Assembly: GCF_900177815.1 (NCBI RefSeq)
Contig: NZ_FXAZ01000002.1
Span: forward strand, 1 to 64,000
DNA from: Paenibacillus aquistagni
GTDB lineage: Bacteria > Bacillota > Bacilli > Paenibacillales > Paenibacillaceae
Direction of reading: 5' to 3'
DNA length: 64,000 nt
Shown in pieces: positions 54,242 through 62,792 of this stretch. Within the stretch, counting starts at the first letter, position 1. Each line of letters opens with the position of its first letter. The notes under the pieces were generated by a model. It was given only the letters and a program-made list of their open reading frames with translations, ran no database searches and had not been told where the DNA came from. The position numbers and the translations under genes are program-made.

Positions 54242-55216
54242 ATGAATACCAAAATCATTACAAATCCATCCCCTAACCACGAAAAGCCGTTACAATGGGG
54301 AGACAAGCGGTTCCACACTTGGAATACCGAAATGAAAGAGCAATTCGGAGAAAAAGTATTTAAGGTCATGCTCGACGCCGGATTTACATGTCCTAACCGG
54401 GATGGCAGCATCGCGATTGGGGGCTGTACCTTCTGCAGCTCGCGCGGCTCAGGCGACTTCGCCGGCTCTAGAAGGGATGATCTCGTAACCCAATTCAATA
54501 CGATCCGCGACAAGCAGCACCAGAAGTGGCCAGATGCCAAGTACATCGGCTACTTTCAAGCGTACACAAACACGTATGCCTCAGTAGAGACCCTGCGCGA
54601 GTGCTTCGAGGTCATTCTGGAGCAGCCGGGTGTCGTTGGCTTGTCCATTGCCACACGGCCAGATTGCCTGCCTGATGATGTCGTAGAGTATCTCGCCGAG
54701 TTGAATGAGCGCACATACCTGTGGATTGAGATGGGACTGCAGACTATTCACGAGTCAACCTCCAATCTTATTAACCGCGCACATGATACGGCTTGCTATC
54801 TTGAGGCTGTGGAGAAGCTTAGCAAGCACAATATACGGATCTGCACCCATATCATCCATGGACTCCCACAGGAAACGCATGAGATGATGCTTGATACCGT
54901 TCGAGAAGTTGCGAACATGGATGTGCAGGGCATCAAGATTCATCTGCTTCATCTGATGCGCAAAACTCCAATGGTTAAGCAATATAACGCAGGCCTGCTG
55001 CGCTTCTTGGAGCAAGATGAATACGTGAAGCTGGTGGTTGATTCCCTTGAGCTTCTTCCACCTGAGATGATTGTCCATCGCTTGACTGGGGATGCCCCTA
55101 GAGATCTCTTGATTGGCCCAACATGGAGCTTGAAGAAGTGGGAAGTGCTAAACGCTATCGACAAGGAGCTTGCCATACGCGATACATGGCAGGGCAAGCT
55201 GTGGAGGGGGAACTAA
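54242..55216 (+). CDS. ytqA: Radical SAM protein MnmL (YtqA, TIGR01212)
   Basis: 324 residues. The cysteine set CPNRDGSIAIGGCTFC near 50-65 binds the 4Fe-4S cluster. GLSIATRPDCL, IEMGLQTIH and IHGLPQET are typical of the family. In Bacillus subtilis YtqA (MnmL) acts in making mnm5U at wobble position 34 of tRNA, replacing an MnmC activity. It is followed after one base by ytqB, the methyltransferase of the same pathway. Its family call is firm. The function is taken from the Bacillus work. Confidence 0.92.
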   Translation: MNTKIITNPSPNHEKPLQWGDKRFHTWNTEMKEQFGEKVFKVMLDAGFTCPNRDGSIAIGGCTFCSSRGSGDFAGSRRDDLVTQFNTIRDKQHQKWPDAKYIGYFQAYTNTYASVETLRECFEVILEQPGVVGLSIATRPDCLPDDVVEYLAELNERTYLWIEMGLQTIHESTSNLINRAHDTACYLEAVEKLSKHNIRICTHIIHGLPQETHEMMLDTVREVANMDVQGIKIHLLHLMRKTPMVKQYNAGLLRFLEQDEYVKLVVDSLELLPPEMIVHRLTGDAPRDLLIGPTWSLKKWEVLNAIDKELAIRDTWQGKLWRGN

Positions 55217-55217
55217 T

Positions 55218-55802
55218 ATGGGCTTTCTCTCTGTGCTTGGTTTTGCGCAGCAAATCGTAAAAGATCGTGTACAGCCAGGAGACAAAGTGATCGATGCCAC
55301 AATGGGAACAGGCGTCGACACCTTGTTCTTGGCTGGACTGATTGGCAAGAAAGGCGAGGTGGCTGCCTTCGATATCCAAGAGGCTGCGCTGCAGATGACA
55401 ACGCTGCGGCTGCACGATCATCTTGATGCCGGACAGATGGATCGCTGCCACCTCTATCTGCACAGCCATGCCGACATGGCATCCTGTCTGCCCGAGACTT
55501 GGCATGGCCATATCGCGGCCATCATGTTCAATCTCGGTTTTCTACCGGCTGCTGAAGCTGACAAGAGCATTATTACAGAGACCTCGGCTACAATTCAAGC
55601 CTTGGAGCAAGCCTTGCAGCTGCTTCGCCCCCGCGGGGTGCTGTCCATTGTGCTGTACCCCGGCCATGAGGGCGGCGATCAAGAAGCTGCTGCAGTAGAA
55701 GCATGGGCCCAATCGCTGCCTGCTGCCAAGGCGCAGGTCGTGATCTATCGCATGATCCAGCGCCCACACGCGCCATATGTTATCGGTATCGAAAAAAGGT
55801 AA
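55218..55802 (+). CDS. ytqB: tRNA mnm5U methyltransferase MnmM (YtqB)
   Basis: 194 residues. The SAM-binding motif DATMGTGVDTLFLA lies near 26-39, and IMFNLGFLP (the NLGFLP-type catalytic loop of the YtqB family) near 103. In Bacillus it methylates nm5U to mnm5U at tRNA position 34. The start at 55218 has GGAGG 9 to 10 bases upstream, and an in-frame start inside mnmL is less likely. One base separates it from the mnmL stop. Confidence 0.92.
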   Translation: MGFLSVLGFAQQIVKDRVQPGDKVIDATMGTGVDTLFLAGLIGKKGEVAAFDIQEAALQMTTLRLHDHLDAGQMDRCHLYLHSHADMASCLPETWHGHIAAIMFNLGFLPAAEADKSIITETSATIQALEQALQLLRPRGVLSIVLYPGHEGGDQEAAAVEAWAQSLPAAKAQVVIYRMIQRPHAPYVIGIEKR

Positions 55803-56071
55803 TCCATTTGGCCTGTGAATAATCCTGACAAACCGGCTTAGCACATCACGCTGCTCTAGTTCGTCTATGAGCATGCAGCATTAGTCTCCTTGTTGTGAAA
55901 AACGCTTGACCCTACTACCTAGACCATACAATTGGTGATTCCTTTCCTTCTCAGCCAGTTGGCTTGAGTGGAAGTGTATCATAGACAGCAATTTGACGAA
56001 GCCTATACTATAATAGAGCTGTCAGATTGCAAGCAACAACCTAGACAAATAACACATGGGAGTGAGTAGTC

Positions 56072-57040
56072 ATGACAAAACCATACCCACTGAAATTCCA
56101 ACCTGAATTTAAAGAACGCGTTTGGGGAGGCCGTGCTCTTGAGCAATTCGGCCTTGAGATTCCTGAAGGCCATATCGGCGAAGGCTGGATGATTGGCGAT
56201 CATCCAAACGGAACGACAAAAGTAGTGAACGGCGAATTGGCTGGCAAAGGCCTTGACGAAGTTCGCGAAGCACTAGGCAAAGAATGGTTCGGCACAAAGG
56301 GCTTCTCTGAGAAAAACGGCCGCTTCCCGCTCTTGATCAAGCTACTGGACTGCAACGATGATTTGTCTGTTCAAGTACATCCTACCGACGAATACGAAGG
56401 CCTTCCAAAAGGAGAGCTTGGCAAGACGGAAATGTGGTACGTGCTTGATGCTAAGCCAGACGCGAAGATTATTTATGGTCTAAAAGAAGGCGTAGATCGC
56501 GCTGCTCTTGCTAAAGCGATTGAAGAAAACCGCATTATGGATGAGCTGCAAGAGGTGCCTGTTCAAGCTGGCGATACCTTCTATATTCCAGCAGGAACCG
56601 TGCATGCTCTCTGTGCAGGTGTTGTTGTCGCTGAGATTCAGCAGAACTCTGATACTACGTACCGCATCTACGACTACGATCGTCCAGGCCTAGACGGCAA
56701 GCCGCGTGAGCTTCATATCGAGGATTCCTTGAATGTTATCGCTTATGAGGGTGCTGGCGCTTCCCGCATGAAGACAGACAATGCACAGCCTAATGAATGG
56801 CTGAAGCTTGCAGAATCTCCTTACTTCATCGTTGAAAAAGGCGTTGTAAACGCTCCATGGAGCCTTGCAACATCAAACGAGAGCTTTGTCATTCTCGTTG
56901 TATGTGAAGGAGCGGGCTCCTTGAAGTGGGCAGACGGGTCCATTGACTTCCGTTCTGGCGAGTGCTTCTTGCTTCCTGCCAACCTAGGCGAATATACATT
57001 AGATGGCAGTTGCACCGTGCTGCGCTCCGTTGCGCCTTAA
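56072..57040 (+). CDS. manA: Mannose-6-phosphate isomerase, class I
   Basis: A 322-residue cupin enzyme that interconverts fructose-6-P and mannose-6-P. KERVWGGRAL at the N terminus, the zinc motif DLSVQVHPTDEYE near 92-104, TEMWYVLDA, and the second histidine in PAGTVHALCAG. This is the short Bacillus type. It feeds mannose-6-P toward the GDP-mannose genes at 1.8 kb or takes up mannose. Monocistronic, with a strong terminator. Confidence 0.95.
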   Translation: MTKPYPLKFQPEFKERVWGGRALEQFGLEIPEGHIGEGWMIGDHPNGTTKVVNGELAGKGLDEVREALGKEWFGTKGFSEKNGRFPLLIKLLDCNDDLSVQVHPTDEYEGLPKGELGKTEMWYVLDAKPDAKIIYGLKEGVDRAALAKAIEENRIMDELQEVPVQAGDTFYIPAGTVHALCAGVVVAEIQQNSDTTYRIYDYDRPGLDGKPRELHIEDSLNVIAYEGAGASRMKTDNAQPNEWLKLAESPYFIVEKGVVNAPWSLATSNESFVILVVCEGAGSLKWADGSIDFRSGECFLLPANLGEYTLDGSCTVLRSVAP

Positions 57041-57077
57041 GCCCATTCATTTATAAGCACATCATAGATGTACAGCA

Positions 57078-57118
57078 AAAGGGGATCGCCATGTCTCAAT
57101 AGACAGGCGATCCCCTTT
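57078..57118. terminator. Bidirectional terminator after manA
   Basis: A perfect 10-bp stem GGGGATCGCC / GGCGATCCCC, A4 before and TTTATT after, between convergent genes. Confidence 0.9.
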
Positions 57119-57244
57119 ATTACACCTATTTTCAAGTCCATGCGATCATGGTCAGTCTAGCTTCGCGGCTAAACTTCAGGTCAGCATTGCCGCTCGACCA
57201 TAATAATCGTCGATGCCCTTCTCAAGCCACTTAGCTTGCCGCTG

Positions 57245-59032
57245 CTACACAGCCTGAAGCTTCAGCTCCGACTCCGGTACGAGGAACACGAGCGGCTTCT
57301 CGCTAGCCTGCTGCTGGTATACGACGATCGCAATCATCGCCCCCATCTCTTGGCCATCATGCCAAGCCTGCTCTTTCGGCAGCAACGAGCTCGAAGCTAG
57401 GAACGGAATACGCTCCACGACCGCATGCTTATGCAGCTCCTTCTCCGACAGCTCCAGTTCCTTAAAGGCTTGAGAGATTCGCTCTGGACGGCTCGCCGCC
57501 TCGCGAAGAACAAACGAGGCCTCCTGCTTATCAAGCTCAGCTTGCCACCAGATCTTGCGCGGCTTGTACTTATGGTTCATGAAGTAATCAAGCTTCATCA
57601 GTCCCAGCACCACATCCATGCGCTTCATTCCATGCTGGCACAAGAAGGCTTCCAAGCGGATAAAGAGATCTTCGAGCTGATGGCCAATCTTCTGCCAGCC
57701 CTTGGATTCCCAGTAGTCCCCGAACGCCTGAAAGAAGTCAAACGGCGAATCGAATTCATGCTCCATCAGGTAATGCATCGTATAATCCATTCGATGGGAA
57801 TTCCAATATTTCTCCAGCACGTCCTCAAGTCGTTTTAAACGAACGACGTCCGAGAAGGGCATGACGTCATTGCTTAACATCTCATATGGCGCATGGTCCA
57901 TGTATACATACCCGTATTTTTCAGCATCAAGCCGCAAGCCTGTCCCTCTTAGCATCTTTAAAAAGCCAAGCTGAAGCTCTTCAGGGCTAAGCGCGAACAC
58001 ATCATTGAAGGTCTTTCGGAATGTCTGATAGTCCTCATGAGGCAATCCTGCAATCAAATCTAAGTGCTGATCGATCTTGCCGCTGTCCTTCACCATCTTC
58101 ACCGTGCGCGTCAGCTTCGCAAAGTTCTGTCTTCGCTTCACCAGCTCATTGGTGTGATCGTTGGTCGACTGTACGCCAATCTCAAAGCGGAAGATGCCTG
58201 GGGGCGCCTTCTCGGCGAGAAAATCAAGCACCTCAGGACGCATAATATCCGCCGTAATCTCAAATTGGAAAACACATCCTTGATGATTGTCGATCAAGAA
58301 CTGGAACATCTCCATCGCATAATCCCGCTTAATATTGAACGTTCGATCCACAAATTTGATCAGCTTCGCTCCGTTCGCGATCAAATACAACAGATCCGCC
58401 TTGGTGCGTTCAATATCAAAATAACGGACCCCCACTTCAATGCTCGACAAGCAGAATTGGCAGCTGAATGGACAACCGCGACTCGTTTCAAAATAAACCA
58501 CTCGCTTGCCTAATTCAGCAATATCCGCTTCGAAGCGGTGCGGGGATGGTATATCATTCAAATCAAGCTTCGGCCGCCCAGGATTGATCACAACCTCCCC
58601 TGCTGCATTCCGATAAGCCATGCCAAATACAAAATGATACTTCTCGTCATCTCGAATCTGCTGCAGCAAATGTAGAAAAGTCTCTTCGCCTTCACCCATC
58701 ACAATAAAGTCGACATCGCTTAAGCGCTCCAGCCATTCCTTCGTATCATAGGATACCTCTGGTCCCCCCAGAATGATCTTGACATCAGGCTGCACTTTGC
58801 GAAGCATCGATATAACCTTGATCGTCTCTTCGATATTCCATATATAACAGGAGAAGCCGATCACATCTGCCTTTCGCTGATACAAGTCCGATACGATATT
58901 CATGACAGGGTCCTTAATCGTGTACTCTGTCAGCTCGATGTCGAATTCATGCTCACAAAAAGATTTTAAGTATCGAATCGCCAAGCAAGTATGAATATAC
59001 TTGGCATTCAATGTCGTTAATACTACCTTCAT
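57245..59032 (-). CDS. B12-binding radical SAM protein with DUF4080
   Basis: 595 residues. The N-terminal cobalamin-binding domain (about 1-140) has IGFSCYIWNIEE and LGGPEVSYD. Radical SAM follows with the cluster motif TSRGCPFSCQFCLSS near 185-200. The C-terminal DUF4080 region (about 370-560) closes it. Such enzymes often methylate unactivated carbon or phosphorus, and the substrate of this group is unknown. The start at 59032 has AAGGAG before it. It stands alone with no lipid or peptide substrate gene attached. Confidence 0.9.
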   Translation of the reverse strand: MKVVLTTLNAKYIHTCLAIRYLKSFCEHEFDIELTEYTIKDPVMNIVSDLYQRKADVIGFSCYIWNIEETIKVISMLRKVQPDVKIILGGPEVSYDTKEWLERLSDVDFIVMGEGEETFLHLLQQIRDDEKYHFVFGMAYRNAAGEVVINPGRPKLDLNDIPSPHRFEADIAELGKRVVYFETSRGCPFSCQFCLSSIEVGVRYFDIERTKADLLYLIANGAKLIKFVDRTFNIKRDYAMEMFQFLIDNHQGCVFQFEITADIMRPEVLDFLAEKAPPGIFRFEIGVQSTNDHTNELVKRRQNFAKLTRTVKMVKDSGKIDQHLDLIAGLPHEDYQTFRKTFNDVFALSPEELQLGFLKMLRGTGLRLDAEKYGYVYMDHAPYEMLSNDVMPFSDVVRLKRLEDVLEKYWNSHRMDYTMHYLMEHEFDSPFDFFQAFGDYWESKGWQKIGHQLEDLFIRLEAFLCQHGMKRMDVVLGLMKLDYFMNHKYKPRKIWWQAELDKQEASFVLREAASRPERISQAFKELELSEKELHKHAVVERIPFLASSSLLPKEQAWHDGQEMGAMIAIVVYQQQASEKPLVFLVPESELKLQAV

Positions 59033-59198
59033 AGCCGCTCCTTTCTCCAAACACTACTCATTATACCCATATGCATCCCCTTTTTCGACTGGAGGGAGCA
59101 AGATAGACTGATTTATTTTAAAATGCAAGCATCTATTTCATCAAGTGCGATTGATAGCAGTACAAGCAGGGCATGGTAATTATTACAATAACGTTTCA

Positions 59199-59227
59199 AG
59201 AAACCTTTTTTACAACCTATGCGTCTA
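59199..59227 (+). promoter_or_regulatory. ECF-sigma-like promoter of the acetylation cassette
   Basis: AGAAAC (59199-59204), a T-rich patch just after it, and CGTCTA (59222-59227) with 17 bases between. This matches the ECF consensus of the sigma-M/X/W type. It is about 50 bases before the DUF4358 start. Confidence 0.6.
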
Positions 59228-59281
59228 GAAGAAAGCTCAAAAATGCACAAATAGAGAGAAAAATGAAAGGATGAGGGTCTG

Positions 59282-59770
59282 ATGAAAAAACTCATTTTTA
59301 CCATGATGGCAGTTACGCTGCTCTTAGTAGGCTGTGGAGCGAAAAAGGAAGAAGCCGTAAATGTTCCCGTATCAGAGATTATGAATGCGATAAAAGAAAA
59401 AGGCGAATACGTGATGGGCTTTGAAGAAATCAACCTGAAGCAAGACACGGACACGGCTGGCAAATTGAATATTGACCCTGCTTCGATAGAGGAAGGCATG
59501 CTGCTCCGCTCGATGATTAACATTCGCGCAGATGAGATCATCATTCTTAAAGCACAGGATGCGAGCAAGATCGAAGATTTGAAGAAAGCGCTGGACGATG
59601 AAATCGCTAATCTAGATCAAATCTGGAGCACTTACCTCCCGCAGGAGTATGAAAAAGTACAACATCACATCATAAAGCAGCAGGGCAATTATTTGATTTT
59701 GATCGTTGCCGATAATCCTGAGACGCTGGAAAAAATCTTCATGGATAAGCTGGCACCAGACAGCAAGTAA
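59282..59770 (+). CDS. DUF4358 lipoprotein
   Basis: 162 residues. The signal peptide has a lipobox (LLVGC, Cys about 18), so it is anchored outside the membrane. The DUF4358 body has IRADEIIILKAQDASKIEDLKKALDDEI. The function is unknown, but the family is often next to MBOAT/DHHW acetylation genes, as here. ATG with GGATGAGGGT upstream. It is the first gene of a three-gene operon. Confidence 0.88.
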   Translation: MKKLIFTMMAVTLLLVGCGAKKEEAVNVPVSEIMNAIKEKGEYVMGFEEINLKQDTDTAGKLNIDPASIEEGMLLRSMINIRADEIIILKAQDASKIEDLKKALDDEIANLDQIWSTYLPQEYEKVQHHIIKQQGNYLILIVADNPETLEKIFMDKLAPDSK

Positions 59771-59806
59771 GAAGAAGCTGGTTAGACATGACTGGAGGAA
59801 CATGGA

Positions 59807-61216
59807 GTGGTATTTAGTTCCGTTGCCTTTTTGTTTTACTTCTTCCCGATCAGCCTATTGCTTTATTATGCAGCGCCGCGCCAATGGAAAAATGCGGCGC
59901 TCTTTCTCATTAGCTTAGTCTTCTATGCTTGGGGAGAACCGATCTACATCCTTTTGCTCCTCTTTTCTACGATCGTCGATTATCTCAATGGACGCTTGAT
60001 GGAGCGCTACGATCAGCAAGAGAAGCTGCGGCGGCTCATTCTTATTGGCTCTCTGATCGTAAATATTGGCGTGCTGGGCTTTTTCAAATACGCTGGTTTC
60101 CTTGTGCTGACCATGAACCAAAGCTTCGGGACGAATCTACCATTAATGGAGCTTCCGTTGCCAATCGGGATATCCTTTTACACCTTTCAAACGATGTCCT
60201 ATATGATAGATGTGTATCGAAGAAAGGTTGCGGCACAGCGCCGTTTTATTGATTTTGGCGCCTTTGTATCGATGTTCCCTCAACTCGTAGCGGGACCCAT
60301 TGTGCGTTATGACGACATCGCTCAGCAGCTCCAACATCGTAGAATCACCCTTGAGATGTTTGCGGAGGGCATTAGACGATTTATTATCGGACTTGGGAAA
60401 AAGGTATTGCTCGCGAACAATATTGGTCTGGTATGGGATATGACCCAATCCGATATGTCCCATCTCACCACCTTTGGCGCTTGGATGGGCATCGCTGCTT
60501 TCGCTTTTCAAATATACTTTGACTTTAGCGGATATTCGGATATGGCGATTGGCCTTGGCAAGATGCTTGGCTTCAGCTTCCCGGAGAATTTCCGTTATCC
60601 CTATATAGCTGCCAGTGCATCGGAATTCTGGCGCAGATGGCATATCACGCTCGGATTTTGGTTCCGTGATTATGTCTACTTCCCTTTAGGAGGAAGCCGA
60701 GTCGGTCGAGGAAAGCTTCTGCTTAATCTGTTTATCGTTTGGTTTCTGACAGGCCTCTGGCACGGAGCCAGCTGGAATTTTGTGTTGTGGGGACTGTACT
60801 TCGGACTGTTGATTGGTCTTGAGAAGCTGTGGCTGGAGCCTGTGCTGCGCCGTATGTGGAAGCCGCTGCGGCATCTGTATCTGCTTGCTGCTGTCCTATT
60901 CGGATGGACCTTGTTTGCGATTGAAGATTTGCCTTCGCTTGTACACTATTTGCGTGTCATGATCGGTCTGGGTGGCGAAGGGTGGATCAATGAAGCCAAT
61001 GTATATGTCCTGAGCAATAATAGGATGCTCTTCTTCATGCTGATGGTTGGATCGACACCTCTTGCGGCTAGACTAGCCAACTATTGGATGCGGTCCACAC
61101 GCCACCAGACTTTATACGCCATTATAGAGCTGCTTACGCTGGCGCTAATCCTATATGGTGCAACTGCCTATATTATAGACGATACGTACAATCCCTTTTT
61201 GTATTTCCGCTTCTAG
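59807..61216 (+). CDS. MBOAT-family O-acyltransferase (AlgI/DltB/PatA type)
   Basis: 469 residues with about eleven membrane helices. FVSMFPQLVAGPIVRY and, near 317, the catalytic His in TGLWHGASWNFVLWG. Moves an acyl group, usually acetyl, across the membrane for addition to a surface polymer. The start is GTG after GGAGG. It is followed 13 bases later by the DHHW gene, the normal partner. The polymer is unknown. Both the membrane GT2 product and the GDP-deoxyhexose-containing glycan are possible, but neither is linked by position. Confidence 0.93.
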   Translation: MVFSSVAFLFYFFPISLLLYYAAPRQWKNAALFLISLVFYAWGEPIYILLLLFSTIVDYLNGRLMERYDQQEKLRRLILIGSLIVNIGVLGFFKYAGFLVLTMNQSFGTNLPLMELPLPIGISFYTFQTMSYMIDVYRRKVAAQRRFIDFGAFVSMFPQLVAGPIVRYDDIAQQLQHRRITLEMFAEGIRRFIIGLGKKVLLANNIGLVWDMTQSDMSHLTTFGAWMGIAAFAFQIYFDFSGYSDMAIGLGKMLGFSFPENFRYPYIAASASEFWRRWHITLGFWFRDYVYFPLGGSRVGRGKLLLNLFIVWFLTGLWHGASWNFVLWGLYFGLLIGLEKLWLEPVLRRMWKPLRHLYLLAAVLFGWTLFAIEDLPSLVHYLRVMIGLGGEGWINEANVYVLSNNRMLFFMLMVGSTPLAARLANYWMRSTRHQTLYAIIELLTLALILYGATAYIIDDTYNPFLYFRF

Positions 61217-61229
61217 GAGGTGAGGAAGA

Positions 61230-62375
61230 ATGACCAAGACAAGAGCGCGGCTGCTGGTGATCTGCTTTGTAGGATTTATTAGCGTACTTGGACTGTGGAG
61301 CGCGATAAAGCCCGATCGGACCATGTCTGAATTTGAGAATCGCGTGCTCGCCTCCTTTCCTTCCTTTACGCTTGAGAAGCTGTGGACGGGAAAGTACACT
61401 GAGCAGTTAGAGGATTATGTGGTCGATCAGTTCGTTAACCGGGATATGTGGGTAGGGGTGAAGTCTGATCTTGAGCGCTTATCTGGCAAGGCTGAGAATA
61501 ATAACGTCTTTTTTGGCAAACAAGATTATTTATTTGAGCGCTTTGAAGCCCCGATGGACATGCTCGATAAAAATATGAATCAGATCCTGCGCTTTGCAGA
61601 ACGCCAGCAAGCCCACTTTGATTCGATTTCACTGCTTATGGTGCCGAATGCTCAAAGCATTTACCCCGAGTATCTGCCGCCGCATGCTATCGCCACAGAT
61701 CAGGCGCAGCCTCCACTAATGGCATTCATTACGAAGCAATTAGGCGGCACAGTAAACATTGTCTCTCTGCTTCAAATGCTTACGGAACATAAAAATGAGC
61801 AGCAGCTATACTTCCGTACCGATCATCACTGGACGATGCGAGGCGCATATTATGGCTACACGGCCTTCGCTGAATCCATAGGAATCTCGCCTGTGCCGCT
61901 TGAAGGCATGCAGCAGCATCTGCTAAGCGAGGCTTTTTACGGTACGTATTATACGAAAGCCAACCAGCGCAGCACCAAGCCAGACAGGCTGGAGCTGCTG
62001 GACCCTTCACTGCCCAAATACGAGGTATGTATCAAAGGCAGCAAGGGATGTTCCCCATCCTTTTATCACATGGAAGCTTTACAGGAACGCGATCAATACA
62101 AGGTCTTCTTCAACGGCAACTTCCCTATTGTGAACATCCGGGTGGATCATCAAGACAAGGAGAAGCAGCGGAGCATTATCGTATTCAAGGATTCTTACGC
62201 CAATGCCTTCATTCCTTATCTTGCGCAGCATTACACTCACATCCAGATGATTGACCTGCGCTACTTCCGGTTTCAGCTGGATCGTTATCTGGCAGAGCAT
62301 CCTGCTGACGACATTTTAATGCTATACAGTGTGACAACCATGGCAAAGGATGATATTTTCAAGTGGCTAAATTAG
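61230..62375 (+). CDS. DHHW-family protein (AlgX/AlgJ-like acetylation partner)
   Basis: 381 residues. One N-terminal membrane anchor (about 8-26), then an extracellular SGNH-like fold with FFGKQDYLFERF and the DHHW motif in FRTDHHWTMRGAY near 194. The later IIVFKDSYANAFIPYL holds the putative catalytic Ser. It transfers the acetyl group supplied by the MBOAT protein to the polymer, by analogy with AlgJ/AlgX. Last gene of the operon. GAGGTGAGG precedes the ATG. Confidence 0.9.
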   Translation: MTKTRARLLVICFVGFISVLGLWSAIKPDRTMSEFENRVLASFPSFTLEKLWTGKYTEQLEDYVVDQFVNRDMWVGVKSDLERLSGKAENNNVFFGKQDYLFERFEAPMDMLDKNMNQILRFAERQQAHFDSISLLMVPNAQSIYPEYLPPHAIATDQAQPPLMAFITKQLGGTVNIVSLLQMLTEHKNEQQLYFRTDHHWTMRGAYYGYTAFAESIGISPVPLEGMQQHLLSEAFYGTYYTKANQRSTKPDRLELLDPSLPKYEVCIKGSKGCSPSFYHMEALQERDQYKVFFNGNFPIVNIRVDHQDKEKQRSIIVFKDSYANAFIPYLAQHYTHIQMIDLRYFRFQLDRYLAEHPADDILMLYSVTTMAKDDIFKWLN

Positions 62376-62577
62376 CACACTGTACAAGGGCATACTGAAA
62401 TATTGGGCATGCTCTGAATAGAAGATAGAGAGCTGTATTTGTGGAATGCGATAATTTAAAATGAATGAACGTTCAGCAGTCCAAGCATCTAAATTAGCGA
62501 ATACCGCTAGCTAAGCATACTCCTCTTCCAATTATTCGTTCACCTGACACAATGGTGGAAAGAGAACATACCTTTCA

Positions 62578-62603
62578 TGATAATCATTAAAACATGATTA
62601 TCA
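62578..62603 (+). promoter_or_regulatory. Fur-box-like inverted repeat
   Basis: A perfect 10-bp inverted repeat, TGATAATCAT (62578-62587) and ATGATTATCA (62594-62603), with a six-base spacer. Each arm holds the Fur hexamer GATAAT. No gene follows on either strand except the hairpin element on plus. Confidence 0.6.
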
Positions 62604-62689
62604 TTGAAGAACATAAGAATTTAAGGGGATGCCTATAGGTGTCCCCAAACGTGAAATGAGCCTTAGCATTAATGCTAAGGCTCTTTTTT
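62604..62689 (+). ncRNA. Candidate short Fur-linked noncoding RNA
   Basis: Two hairpins follow the Fur-like site. The first (62625-62646) has a nine-pair stem, GGGGATGCC with its partner, including G-U pairs. The second (62658-62683) is a perfect 26-base palindrome followed by T7, an intrinsic terminator. No protein frame with a proper ribosome site lies between. A promoter is not clearly seen, so the transcript itself is inferred. It could instead be a late terminator for the DHHW operon. Confidence 0.4.
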
Positions 62690-62792
62690 CTTTGATGTCC
62701 GCTTTAGGGAACGGATTGCTGCCTGAACAGGAATTGAAATAACAGCGAAATCTATGAGTCCTCCCTTGTAATGGCGGCTAGCGCACGTTATA

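Larger units (their letters stand above)
62376..62792. other. Intergenic region with Fur-like palindrome and candidate RNA
   Basis: No convincing protein gene in 417 bases. It carries an AT-rich stretch, a small palindrome TGAACGTTCA near 62468, the Fur-like inverted repeat and a two-hairpin plus-strand element, listed separately. Confidence 0.5.
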
